Shown here: positions 10,619-21,186 of the stretch, one piece after another
How positions within the stretch are numbered: position 1 is the stretch's first letter
Layout of the letters: every line of letters starts with the position of its first letter
DNA from: Proteromonas lacertae
Lineage: Eukaryota; Sar; Bigyra; Opalinata; Proteromonadidae
DNA: 32,255 nucleotides
Assembly (NCBI GenBank): GCA_002245135.1
Contig: NGBS01000058.1
Location: 1-32,255, forward strand
Direction: 5' to 3'
Program-made: the position numbers and the translations under genes
Notes under the pieces: model-generated
What the model was told of the DNA's origin: nothing
Databases searched by the model: none
The model's input: only the letters and a program-made list of their open reading frames with translations

Positions 10619-13181
10619 ATGGAACCAAAGCCATTAAGCTCTGGGCTTGAGTTAATACCAGAAATGAATGTTATTGATAAGGAGAGAGATGCTTTAATTA
10701 TATCATTATTAGCACAAACTATATCTCAACAAGATCCCAATCCATCATCTTTTATGATAGCTTATAATCAGCTTTTGAAGACAGGACTTATAAAGAATCG
10801 AGATGCAGTGTTTTGGTATCAGAAAGCAAAAGCGCTGTTCAATTCTCACCCTTCTATATTGAATGTATTTTTTATAAATATAATCTCTAGTTACCGCCTA
10901 ATGAACAAGATTACCAAATGAACATGATGAAGATGAGATATGAAAGAGATTTTATACCAATAGAGAAGCTAGGACATGGTGGATTTGGACATGTAATGAA
11001 ATGTAGGAAGAAATTAGATCATAAATTATATGCAGTAAAAATAATACCAGTAAAGTATAAATATATATATTATTATATTAATTATATATAGAAATACTTG
11101 TAAAAGAATCACAGAACAATTAAAAACAACTTTAAGAGAAGTAATAAGTCTTTCAATAATGGATCATAAAAATGTATTAAGATATTATGATGCATGGATT
11201 GAACCAACATGGATAAATCAATTTACATCTCCATCAAGTAATAATAATAATAATATATCAAAATTTAATATGAAAAGAGGAAGAGAAAATAGATATTCTG
11301 ATGTTGTTGTTGAAAATGATTCGAGTAATAATTATCCAATGCAAATAATGAATTATCCATTTAACGAAGATTCTGAGAATTTATTAATACTAAATAATGA
11401 TGATGGTGAAGAGGAAGAAGAAGAAGAAGTAGTAGTAGATGAAGAAGGATCTGAGGAAGAAGATGATGATGAAGAATATGATGATGATGATGATGAAAAA
11501 TATAAAAGTGAATATAATAATTCAAGAGTTGAAGTGTTAGAATCAACAGATACTCAATCAACAACAACAACTACTACTACTGCTGAAACTACAACTAATA
11601 GATCAACATTAACAGCAACTAATATATCAAATGCTGATTATATGAATAATAGAATGAATGAAATAATATTTGAAGATAGTTGTTCTGGTTCAGGAACAAC
11701 AACTACTTCAACTTCTGATAATTATAAAGTTGAGAGCAATAATAATTCTGTTGTTTTTGAAGATAAAAAGAGTTATAGTAAAAGTAATTATGGTGATGAT
11801 GAAGGAGAAGAAAGAAGTGAAGAAAGAAGAAATGAAGAAGAAATTGATGATGAAAATAGCAAAATAGATTTAGAAAATGATGAAGATGAAGATGATAATC
11901 AATCTACTTCTTCAGATTCTTCATCATCCAGTGGACCACCAATTGAAGCATTAAACTACAAGAAAAATATGAAAAAAGAAAATCCAGTAATTGATATAGA
12001 AAATGAAAAGAAAAATATCAATGAAAATATAAACACACATAAAAATCCATCACCATTATTAATGCCTTGTGATTTAGTTCATTTTACTAATTCAAAATCA
12101 CCTCCATTTCGTCAATCCAACCATATTTCAAATAATAACAATAATAAACAAAAATTAACCAATAATACTCCAAGTAGTGATATTATTCCTTATAGTAATA
12201 AAAAATCACCAATTTATAAACTAAAATTTGAACTTTCTTTATATATACAAAGTGAATATTGTGAAGGAACAACATTAGGAAAATATTTATCTGAAAGAAT
12301 GGATAAACCTAGTAGAAAAGTAAATTCAGTTGAAATGTATGAGTTTTTAGTTCAAATAATGGAAGGATTAGAACATATTCATAGTAAAGGAATTATTCAT
12401 AGAGATATGAAACCAGAGAATATATTTATTACCAATGAAAAGAAAATAAAAATTGGTGATTTTGGATTAGCTACATTTAATTGTATAAAATGATATATTT
12501 TTATATTTGTATATCAATAGATAGTGGAATTGAAACTTCTTCTGATTTATCATTGGTATCTCCCATAAATAATATCAATTCTCAACACAGTTATGGATTA
12601 GGAACACAATTATATGCAAGTCCAGAGCAATTATCTCAAAGTGATTATGATTTTTCAACCGATATTTATAGTGTTGGTTTAATCGTTGTTGAAATGTTTG
12701 CTAATTTTGGTTCTATGATGGAAAGAGCATTGACTTTGAAAGATGTGAGAAAAAGTGTGAAAAATATACCAAATAATGTGTTGAATTATAAACCAGTATA
12801 ATATATTATATTTCTATTGTTAAATAGTTTTATTTACTATTACCAAGAATGTTAGATCATAATCCATACAATAGACCAAAAGCTACTGAAATATTAACAA
12901 CTTTGAAAGTATATTATCATTCATTTATTACTCCACAACTCACAAAGGAAGTAAAAATGATTGAAAATATAAAAATACATTCGGAATCAGGAGAAGAAAA
13001 AGAAGAAAAAAAGGAAGAAGAAATTGTTATTGCCATTCCTAATTTATTGAATGTTCAAAAGGACATAAACTATGAAAACTGCAATAAAGAAGAATTAATC
13101 ACATTGCTTATTCAAAGAGATTTGTTAATAGTTGAACAACAGAAGAGGATTTTTGAATTAGAAAAGAAAGATAAGAATTGA
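10619..13181 (+). CDS. eIF2alpha-kinase-like Ser/Thr kinase (HRI/PEK type) with a large acidic insert
   Basis: There are five exons (10619-10864, 10891-11054, 11092-12482, 12521-12795, 12828-13181). The introns are 26, 37, 38 and 32 nt, and splicing gives a clean 809-residue frame ending in TGA. The glycine loop Gly-His-Gly-Gly-Phe-Gly is near residue 109 and the catalytic Lys near 131. An Asn-Val-Leu-Arg-Tyr-Tyr-Asp-Ala-Trp-Ile-Glu segment is characteristic of the PEK/HRI/GCN2 family. A roughly 340-residue Glu/Asp/Ser/Thr/Asn-rich insert splits the N-lobe. His-Arg-Asp-Met-Lys-Pro-Glu-Asn (near 580) and Asp-Phe-Gly (near 596) follow, then an activation segment with Gly-Thr and Ser-Pro-Glu-Gln, and a Glu/Lys-rich coiled tail. 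By family knowledge it should phosphorylate eIF2alpha Ser51 under stress. The short N-terminal helical region with no RWD domain looks more like HRI than GCN2; that choice is an inference. Confidence 0.85.
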
Positions 13182-13282
13182 TACATTCATGAGTGATACA
13201 AATTTTCCTACATGCATGCATCACTGTTATATGTTATTATTTTTTAACAGTTTGTAGTTAATTCAAAAAATAACACAATCAA

Positions 13283-13315
13283 GTCAATAATAATAATAAT
13301 AATAATAAAATAAAT
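13283..13315. repeat. AAT trinucleotide microsatellite
   Basis: A perfect AAT-type run lies in the 176-bp gap between the 3' ends of the convergent eIF2alpha-kinase and Arf genes. It has no coding sense and probably lies in a 3' untranslated region. Confidence 0.7.
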
Positions 13316-13357
13316 ACACAATTTTTTAAAAACTGAAAATTTAAAAATAAAAAATAC

Positions 13358-13956
13358 TCAAAATTGTGAAGATAACCATTCTAAACCTTCATACAATCCA
13401 TCTCCTGTTGTAGCACAACATGCTTGTATAAACCACTTTCTATTATTTAATTGAGCCAAACCAAGCTTTTCTGCTATTTGAGGCGCTTTTAATGCATTTG
13501 GAAGATCTTGTTTATTTGCATATATCAATAAAACTGCTGCTTTAAGTAATTCTTCACTCATCAGTTTATTTAATTCTTCTTTGGCTATATAATAATACTA
13601 ATAGATAATAACTATACCCATTTCCATTCGATTTACATCATTACTATCCACCACAAATATTATACCATTTATTCCTTCATAATAATGTCTCCATAACACA
13701 CGGATCTAATTGTTATATAAAACAATGATAGGAATACTTTATCTTGACCACCCACATCCCATACTGAAAATGTAACATTTTTATATTGAACAGTTTCCAT
13801 ATTAAAACCGATGGTGGGAATTGTAGCAACTACATCACCAATCTTTAGTTTATAGAGGATTGTTGTTTTACCAGCTGCATCCAAACCAACCATTAGGATT
13901 TTTGATTCTTTATCTCCAAACCAAGAATCCCACATTCTTGCTATTGCTAATCCCAT
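13358..13956 (-). CDS. ARF1: Arf family small GTPase (Arf1-like)
   Basis: There are three exons (13956-13738, 13705-13618, 13584-13358). The introns are 32 and 33 nt, and the product is 177 residues, close to the usual 180 for Arf1. Met-Gly at the start fits N-myristoylation after Met removal and precedes an amphipathic helix. All guanine-nucleotide motifs are present: Gly-Leu-Asp-Ala-Ala-Gly-Lys-Thr-Thr (P-loop), Pro-Thr-Ile-Gly-Phe-Asn (switch I), Trp-Asp-Val-Gly-Gly-Gln (switch II), Asn-Lys-Gln-Asp and Cys-Ala-Thr-Thr-Gly-Asp-Gly. Arf proteins recruit coat complexes to Golgi and other membranes in their GTP form. An earlier in-frame upstream extension is rejected because Met-Gly is the conserved start. 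Whether it is the Arf1 orthologue or an Arf-like paralogue is not decided here. Confidence 0.93.
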
Positions 13957-14022
13957 TTTAAAATGAAAAAAGTGAAAAGTCAAGCCAAAGGTTTGATCAA
14001 ATAAGAATTTAATAATTAATAA
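13957..14022. promoter_or_regulatory. Bidirectional promoter interval, Arf / PPIL2
   Basis: Only 66 bp separate the divergent start codons of the Arf gene and PPIL2, so the two 5' untranslated regions and the core promoters must share this AT-rich stretch. No TATA box or other element stands out beyond general AT richness. The assignment rests on geometry alone. Confidence 0.5.
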
Positions 14023-15750
14023 ATGGGAAAGAACCAACACAGTAAAGACAGATTATATGTAACTCAATGGGAAAACAAAAATGAATGGAGTGGTGTAAAA
14101 CATGACAAGACGTATACATTTATTCTTTATGAATTAACTAGTGAAGCAATTCGAAAATTACCATTTGATTGTTGTTCAATTTCATTCAGACCATTTAGTA
14201 ATCCTGTATGTTCGTCTGATGGAAATGTGTTTGATTTAGAGAATATCGTTCCTTTTCTCAAAAAACACCATGTAGACCCAGTAACAGGTAATCCACTCTC
14301 AGCTAAAGATTTAATTCACCTCCATTACTTCAAAAACGCAGATGGTAAGTATCATTGTCCTGTAACATTCAAAATCTTCAATGACAATACACACATAGTT
14401 GCAATCAAAACCTCTGGTAATGTATACTGTATGGAAGCAATAAAAGAATTAAATATCAAGCCAAAGATTTGGAGTGATTTAATGACAGGTGAAAAATTCA
14501 ATCGAGATGATATAATTACCTTGCAAGATCCCAGTCGAGTAGAAACTCGTGATATGGATAAATTCTTTCATGTATTAAACACCTCAGAAGTAGAAAATGA
14601 ACCTCATATCAACCTAACTCCATCATCCAAACTAATCATTGAAAAAACAAAAGAAAAGAAAAATAATATAAAAAATATCATCAATACAATAAAGAGTGGT
14701 AAAGTAACAAAAGAAGAAGAGAATAAAAATGCAATAATCTCCAGTATAATAAACGATAAAGACAAAACAAATCAAAGAATTCGAATAGCTCAAAAACTCA
14801 GTAGAACAACAACATTTAATACATCTGGTCCAGTAACTTGTAGTTTAATCACCCCAACAATGAATAACAATAAATCTTTAGCAACAGAGAAGCAAGTGAA
14901 TCAATATAGATGGAATAAAATGCAACAATTGAAAGAAAAAGGATATGTCAAATTCATTACTAATTTTGGTGAATTAAATTTAGAAATTGAATGTAATCTC
15001 GTACCAAGAACCTCTGAAAATTTCTTAACATTATGTCAAAGTGGATATTATAATAATACCATATTCCATCGATTAATTCCAAAGTTTATGATTCAAGGAG
15101 GAGATCCAACAGGAAGTGGAACAGGTGGAGAAAGTATATGGAAAAAGAACTTTAAAAATGAATTTCATCCAAAACTTACTCACAATGGTAGAGGTGTATT
15201 AAGTATGGCAAATTGTGGAGGTGATTGTACGAATGGTTCTCAGTTTTTCATTACATTTCAAGCTTGTCATCATTTAGATAATAAACATAGTGTTTTTGGA
15301 CATTTAGTTGGTGGATTTGAGACTTTGAATAAAATGGAAGAAATAGATACAGTAAAAGATAAACCAGTAGTTGATATAAAGATATTATCCACCGAAGTGT
15401 ATGTAAATCCATTTTTGAAATTAGATGATTTGGTGGAGAAAGATTTGGATGAAATGAATAAGAAAGAAAACTTCGTTTCACCTATTCCTACTGTTATAAA
15501 GAATAATAATAATAATAATAAATCTATAAAAAGAAATATAAATGAAATAAATAATAATAATAATGTGATAGAGAAAAAAGAGAATAAAAGGTCAAAAAAA
15601 ATGAAAATTGATAATGGTGAAGAAGAAGAATTAGAAATTGGTAAATATATATCAAAGAATAGTAATGATAAAGATATTGATGATAATAATGATAAAAGTG
15701 AAGAAAAAATGATTAAAAGTACAAATTTCACTGATTTTAGTAGTTGGTAA
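14023..15750 (+). CDS. PPIL2: U-box/cyclophilin PPIL2 (spliceosome-associated peptidyl-prolyl isomerase-like protein)
   Basis: This is a single 575-codon exon. The N-terminus Met-Gly-Lys-Asn-Gln-His and the following Thr-x-x-Glu-Trp style region match PPIL2/Cyp60. A U-box lies at residues 45-95, with Pro-Val-Cys, Phe-Asp and Asp-Pro-Val-Thr-Gly, and a second half-U-box near 105-150. A cyclophilin domain spans about 306-463, with Phe-His-Arg, Phe-Met-Ile-Gln-Gly-Gly-Asp-Pro and Gly-Ser-Gln-Phe-Phe-Ile-Thr. The position equivalent to Trp121 of cyclophilin A, needed for cyclosporin binding, is His here. The C-terminal 100 residues are a Lys/Asn/Glu-rich nuclear-type tail. Family members are nuclear, ride on the activated spliceosome and have ubiquitin-ligase activity through the U-box. 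It is intronless, unlike most neighbours. Confidence 0.95.
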   Translation: MGKNQHSKDRLYVTQWENKNEWSGVKHDKTYTFILYELTSEAIRKLPFDCCSISFRPFSNPVCSSDGNVFDLENIVPFLKKHHVDPVTGNPLSAKDLIHLHYFKNADGKYHCPVTFKIFNDNTHIVAIKTSGNVYCMEAIKELNIKPKIWSDLMTGEKFNRDDIITLQDPSRVETRDMDKFFHVLNTSEVENEPHINLTPSSKLIIEKTKEKKNNIKNIINTIKSGKVTKEEENKNAIISSIINDKDKTNQRIRIAQKLSRTTTFNTSGPVTCSLITPTMNNNKSLATEKQVNQYRWNKMQQLKEKGYVKFITNFGELNLEIECNLVPRTSENFLTLCQSGYYNNTIFHRLIPKFMIQGGDPTGSGTGGESIWKKNFKNEFHPKLTHNGRGVLSMANCGGDCTNGSQFFITFQACHHLDNKHSVFGHLVGGFETLNKMEEIDTVKDKPVVDIKILSTEVYVNPFLKLDDLVEKDLDEMNKKENFVSPIPTVIKNNNNNNKSIKRNINEINNNNNVIEKKENKRSKKMKIDNGEEEELEIGKYISKNSNDKDIDDNNDKSEEKMIKSTNFTDFSSW

Positions 15751-15820
15751 TTTTAATTATGAATAATCATTTTTTTGTTTTTTACTTTTTCAAAATAAAA
15801 TTCTATTAATTACAATGAAA

Positions 15821-17561
15821 TTATAAAGTTGATCTATCCATTTGAATTTTGAAAGACTGTTCTTCAAAATCACCAGGTATAACCGGTTTAATATTTACAT
15901 TTAATATTCCATTCTCATTAATTTTCATTGTTATATACGTTTTTACTTCACCAGCTGGTTTAAGCTTTAGAATAGGTATTGTTTTTTTACCAATTTTCTT
16001 ATTCTTTGAAGCAACTGGATTTTCTCCTTGATAAAATCTAAAACAAATGCTGTTTGATTATCTTCTTTTGTTTTAAATTTATGAGTACTTTCATGATGGA
16101 ATTGGATTACCTTTTTGGTAATATATTAACAAAATTACCATAAGCATCATCACTTCCTATACTGTGAGTTAGAATCTCTTTTATAAGAATTTTTCTTCCT
16201 GCACTTGGTTTGATTGGTTCTTTATATCCATTTGTTATTAATACTTTTCTTCCACTACTTCTATTTGGAACTAATACTTTTCTACCACTTTTTTCTATTT
16301 TATTTGAATCAATATACTTAAACATTCTATCATCAACATTTAATATTTCATTGGTTTGATTATCTATTAGTTTCATTCTTCCATCTTTGTCTTTTTCTTC
16401 TCGAACTCCATTCAAAATATCTTCAGCTAAGATTGCTGCACCATAAGCTACAGCTTCATCAGGATTTATATCTTTATTCAATTCTTTATTATTGAAGAAT
16501 TTGGATAATAATTCTTGAACTTTGGGAATTCTACTACTTCCTCCAACTAACACTACATTATCAATATCATTTTTACTCAATCCACTTTCATTTAATACTT
16601 TTTCCACTATTTTTATTGTCTTTTCATAGATTTCTTTATTTAATTGATTAAAATCTTCTCTACTTAATTCACTATCAATATCATTATCTTCTAATATATC
16701 AGTCTCTATATCTACACTATTTGATTCGCTTAAATGAATTTTAGCTTCATCACAAGCTTTTCTTAATCGATATATATCTTTGTCATTTAGTTTTATATTC
16801 TCATCTTTGGATTTTAACTTGCTTATATAGTAATTCATTAAATTTGAGTTTATATCTTCACCTCCTAAATGATCATCTCCACCTGTTGCTTTTACTGTGA
16901 TTCTTTTATTTTTCACTTCGATTATACTAACATCAAATGTTCCACCTCCAAAATCATAGATTAAGATTTTTCGATCTTTATTATCTTTGAAGAATTGACT
17001 TCCATAAGCAATAGCAGCGGCTGTTGGTTCATTTATTATTTGTAATACATTCAATCCAGCTAATTCACCAGCTTCAATTGTTGCTCTTCTTTGTTCATTA
17101 TCAAAATAAGCAGGAACTGTTATTACTGTATGAATTGTTTTGACTTTTTCATCTGTTTTATTTCTTAACCATTCTCCTAAATAACTCAATACATGACTTG
17201 ATATTTCTTGAGGTTTAGCTTTATATTCTTCGCCTTTATATTCTACTTTTATTAAACATCCACCATCACTCTTATCTTCTTCTACTTTAAATCCCCAATG
17301 TTTCATATCATCTTGAACTCCTTTCTCTGAGAATTTATGACCAATTATTCTTTTAGCATCATATACAGTATTGCCCATATATTTACCAGCTCTATTCTTA
17401 GCTGTATTACCAATAAGAATTTTATCACCTTCAAAACAAACATATGAAGGAGTTGTGGTTTTACCTTCTTCATTTGGTATTAATTCAACATGTTCGTTTT
17501 TTGAAATAGCAACAGAAGAGAATGTAGTTCCTAAATCGATTCCACAAGTGAGTAATGACAT
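15821..17561 (-). CDS. HSP70: Hsp70 copy A: divergent cytosolic-type Hsp70 without the C-terminal lid (frame breaks near the 3' end)
   Basis: An ATG at 17561 opens 484 clean codons. Gly-Ile-Asp-Leu-Gly-Thr-Thr is at residues 7-13. Asp-Phe-Gly-Gly-Gly-Thr-Phe-Asp-Val and Val-Gly-Gly-Ser-Ser-Arg-Ile-Pro complete the ATPase domain. About 60 residues with three Gly-Arg-Lys-(Val/Ile)-Leu repeats then replace the usual short Leu-rich linker before the substrate-binding beta domain. The frame breaks at a five-base run (16112-16116), again near 16093 and again near 16033. The sense continues to TAA at 15821-15823. The product would be about 585 residues and ends straight after the beta domain, with no helical lid or EEVD. 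Bases 16171-17142 are almost identical to Hsp70 copy B in inverted orientation. Family role: ATP-driven binding of unfolded protein. Whether the breaks are real is open. Confidence 0.85.
16171..17142 (-). repeat. Hsp70 inverted repeat, left arm
   Basis: This 972-bp arm reads base for base against the reverse complement of 21201-22172, with five mismatches and no indel. Four mismatches change the protein (Asp/Asn, His/Gln, Ile/Val, Ala/Val). Similarity drops sharply at both ends. Outside the left end the two genes are diverged homologues; outside the right end there is no homology. Confidence 0.95.
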
Positions 17562-17728
17562 TTTTAAAAATGTGGGGCAAAAATTAATCGAAAAGTTTTA
17601 CAGTAGATTTTACATAAAAATTTACATATACAAAAAAACAGATAAACATATGTTTTATGTATTATTTGATATTATATCTATAAAACCTTTTAATTCACAT
17701 ATCTATTGGAAATATATATACTAATAAT

Positions 17729-19366
17729 TTATACTTTATCTTCAAATTGACATTCATACAACACTCTTTTCTTCAAATTATATATCATTTTATCTAATGT
17801 AGATCCTTCACCTAAAATACCAGCATATAAATCCAATATCAAATTAGTACAATGAATTAACAACAATGTATAAAGTGGGTTAATTATATTCTTCATTATA
17901 AACAAAATAATTGGTTCAATTGTTATTTCATCTCTTCCTTGTAATGCAATCTTTAAACCATCTATATAAAACAAAAATAAATTAAATTAGATTTAAATAT
18001 ATATATACTTCTTCGCTGTAATTCCTCTATTACTGCAATTATTGTAGGCGTATGTTTAGTAAATAATACAGCATCTAATGCTTTATGATATTCAAATGAT
18101 TTCATAAATTTATCCCACTTATTCAATTTACTCTTTCTTGATTGAGTTATTACTTCATCTGTTTCTTCTGGTAAAACTTCTGGTCCACGCAAAAATTTTG
18201 ATACACCACCACTACTAACTTGATTTTCATTGGTTGATGGAAATAGATCATTTTCTTCTTCACTTTCTTCACTATTATTTTCATCATCTTCATTATTACT
18301 TACATGTTTTTGTTTTTCTCTAATTATGAATTTATTATTGCTAGTTCCAACGCAGTAAGATAAACCATCATTACATACATTAAACGACAAAATTGGTGAA
18401 TTGAATTTATAACCATGAGTTATTTTGTATGTCTTTAAATCATATATTTTTATATGTCCATCTAAGCTGCTTGATAATAATCTATTCTTACTACTATCTA
18501 AATGTAAGGCAGTAATTGTTTTTTGATGACCAGAGAATTCAGTTTGAAACATACCATGAGAATTTAGATCCCATACTTTTACACTATTTCCACCAGCTGT
18601 AAAAAATAAGTTTCCGTTGGGATTAAATAATACACTTTCAATTGGATTTTCATGGTTTACTTCAAATACAGGTTTGCTATTATTCATTCTAGTGTCAATT
18701 AGTTTAGCTGTACTATCATATGAACCTGTCAACAGCAAAGATGGAGATAATGAAGTGACATCGAGTGTACGAACATAATCAGTGTTAAATTTATAATTAT
18801 TTAATAATGTTTTTGTTGATAAATCCCAATGTTTTACTGATTTATCATCTGATGCTGAAAACATGTGAAGTTTATTGGCTGAAAAGAGACAGCAATGTAC
18901 TGCATCTGTGTGTCCTTTTATTGAACGTAATAAAACTCGTTTTCTTGTATCATGAACATGTATTCCTCCATCTTCTGTTCCATTAATGATTAATTCACCA
19001 TCACATCGAAAATGACCTGAATAGGCTTTTTCTTTGTAGTATTTTATTGTTTTTGGTTTACCTAATCCATTTGATGGATATAGTATCACTCTATTAAGGA
19101 ATATAACATATAAAAACATACTTTCCTCCTGAAACTAAACAAATATCATACGGCGCTATTGGACTATATTCTACACTAACTATTGGAGAGTGCTATTATT
19201 TATAAACAGAGTTTGTCTAATACTAATTTTTCTTCATGTATTGTTTTAAATTTATTCCACATTCGATCTAATATTGCAATAAAATCAATTAAATACTTTC
19301 AGCTGTTGTTCTCTCTTGGAATTGAGGTAAAGGCTTTTCTTCTAGTTTTATATAATCGGTTTCCAT
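17729..19366 (-). CDS. UTP15: UTP15, WD40 subunit of the small-subunit processome (U3 snoRNP)
   Basis: There are five exons (19366-19297, 19267-19224, 19192-19122, 19090-18009, 17961-17729). The introns are 29, 31, 31 and 47 nt, and they join into a clean 499-residue protein, near the roughly 515 of yeast and human UTP15. The N-terminus has the family's Trp-x-Lys-Phe and Ser-Pro-Ile-Ala-Pro-Tyr-Asp segment. About seven WD40 blades follow (Gly-His-Thr-Asp-Ala-Val-His, Ser-Ala-Ser-Asp-Asp-Lys-Ser-Val-Lys-His-Trp-Asp and others), then an acidic linker. The conserved C-terminal helical domain has Arg-Gly-Pro, Lys-Trp-Asp-Lys, Tyr-His-Lys-Ala-Leu-Asp-Ala-Val-Leu and Leu-Lys-Ile-Ala-Leu-Gln-Gly-Arg-Asp-Glu. 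By family knowledge it belongs to the t-UTP/UtpA complex, which binds nascent pre-rRNA in the nucleolus. It lies between the two Hsp70 arms. Confidence 0.93.
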
Positions 19367-19877
19367 TTGCTACAGAACAATCAATGATAGATTAATATAT
19401 TTATTTTCAAAATAATTACTTTCTACAAGAGAAAAAAAGAAAAATGCAAATGAAGTAAGCTTGATTAGCTCAAGCTATTTAAAAAAGAAATGTTGAATTG
19501 TGATGTTAGTAAAGAACAAAATGTAAAAAAATATGTATAAAACTCTATAATTTGTTAATAATTTGATAGCATGGCTATATTAAAAGAATATGGGAAGATC
19601 GAAACATCATGTGTAGTTATTTAGTGTCCTATTTATATCAGAATAACAATAGAATGTCTCTTTATTTAGTTAGATATATTTTAAATTTACTTCGGACAAT
19701 TCCATCACTAACTGAGAATGTATAAAGTTTTCTATAATACTATATAGCTGTGTATTGTATGTGCGGATATACGAAATCATCCACGTATAAAACGTGATCG
19801 TAATAACAGAATGAAAAAACATTGTATTATATTTTGTGTTTATATGTATAGTGAATAACCTTCTTCTTCCAATTGAA
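19367..19877. other. Intergenic region between divergent genes
   Basis: This 511-bp AT-rich stretch separates the starts of UTP15 and the gene at 19878. It holds a short perfect dyad (CACGT...ACGTG, near 19782-19797) and a 50-residue minus-strand open frame (19670-19822) that I do not accept as a gene. No RNA gene or repeat is evident. Promoters for both flanking genes should lie here. Confidence 0.5.
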
Positions 19878-21113
19878 ATGGAGCGACCTTCTTTATTTAA
19901 ATTAAATGTTCCTAACTATCCATGTGATTTAATAATTCGTTCTTTTATAAAACTATTAACAGATATTGTATATTGTTTAATAATATTAATTTATAGAATA
20001 ATTCATCTTTTATAACACAAGTGAAGAAATTTATTTCATTAGATTACGCACATAGGAATACTGTAATATTACAGGTTGTATTTTATTATATAAAAACAGT
20101 ATATTTATTATTCATTATTTCATTTGTAATAGAAGGATTTAACTTCAGCATATAATTTAATCAAACAATTTGTAGAAATAGGTAATATAGAACTACATTT
20201 TTATGCAATATCTTTTTTTTTTAAATATATTTATTTATTTATGTTGTTTAATTATATCTTAAGCTGTATTATGCCTATTAACCTACGAATATCAAGTTGA
20301 ATATTATATTCAATCACAAAGTCAAACACAACAATATTCTCAGTCACAATATGATAGTTTTTATTCATCTCAACTGTCAGATAGTTATAATAATAATAAT
20401 AATAATAATAGTTCAACTTTACATTGGATAGATGTTGCTGAAAAATATATCAAAAATGTATTGAGAGTAGATGTAACTAATATTAAATTTATTTTCTTAA
20501 AAATACAAATATATATTGCAAAAGTATAACTATATATGTTATGTATATATATTATTTATATTAGAAAGATTATGTTTCAGCATTATCAGAATTTAAAATG
20601 ATCAATGATAAGAAAGATCCATTTATAATTTATAATTATTTAATGTTTGAAAATCAATATTTTCATAGTAATATAAACCATATAGTTAAACTGTGTAAAA
20701 GATTATTAGAAATTGATCCGTTTCAGAATACTGCTTTTGATATATTGAGACATTTATACGAAGAAAGTGATGTGATTTCTTTTAAGAAATTATTTGGAAT
20801 TTTCTGTAAAAGAATAGAACAAACTGTGAATAATGCTTTTATTTATACTCAGATTGTACCAGATGAGTATATTAATTTATGGAAAGATTTCTATCATTTT
20901 ATGAAGGAGTATAATAGGAAAGAAATAGCTAAAAGTTTAATGCTTGATATTTTGAATGAAAAGAAAGAGTTATGGAATATGATGTTTTTCTCTTTTTATC
21001 CATCTAGATTGTTGAATGAGAAGATTAAAATGTATTTTACTTATAAATATAAAGTCTCTAAATATTTTAATCCTTCTGATTATCCTTTTCATCAAGTAAA
21101 TAATCTTATTTAA
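19878..21113 (+). CDS. Helical-repeat protein, possibly TAF1A/Rrn11-like
   Basis: There are five exons (19878-19967, 19997-20074, 20133-20181, 20264-20472, 20565-21113). The introns are 29, 58, 82 and 92 nt, and they splice into a clean 324-residue frame from an ATG to TAA. The introns are longer than is typical for the window. The protein is rich in aromatic and Lys residues. A Gln/Ser/Tyr/Asn-rich loop includes a run of seven Asn. Two or three TPR-like helical segments (Leu-Leu-Glu-Ile-Asp-Pro-Phe-Gln, Ala-Phe-Asp-Ile-Leu-Arg-His-Leu-Tyr-Glu-Glu) precede a C-terminal Leu-Trp-Asn-Met-Met-Phe-Phe-Ser-Phe-Tyr-Pro block. That last block and the overall size recall TAF1A/Rrn11 of the RNA polymerase I selectivity factor, but this is a weak inference. 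A generic TPR-like protein is the safer reading. Confidence 0.7.
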
Positions 21114-21186
21114 ATTGTTTTTTCGTATTTTGTTCTTCAATACTCTGATGTAAAAAAATTACTTACACTTTTACGTTAAGTTTTAG

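Noticed and set aside
19770-19810. Hairpin-like CACGT...ACGTG dyad as an RNA gene
   Set aside because: The stem is only five base pairs with no tRNA or snRNA features; at most it is a transcription-factor-like site.
19670-19822. Minus-strand open frame of 50 residues in the gap between UTP15 and the next gene
   Set aside because: It is short, has no recognised motif, is rich in Ile, Thr and Tyr, and is within chance expectation for this AT content.
21114-21186. An upstream exon that could supply the missing Hsp70 copy B start through the TTTTAG at 21181-21186
   Set aside because: The 73 bp before it contain no Hsp70 N-terminal coding sequence and directly follow the stop of another clean gene.
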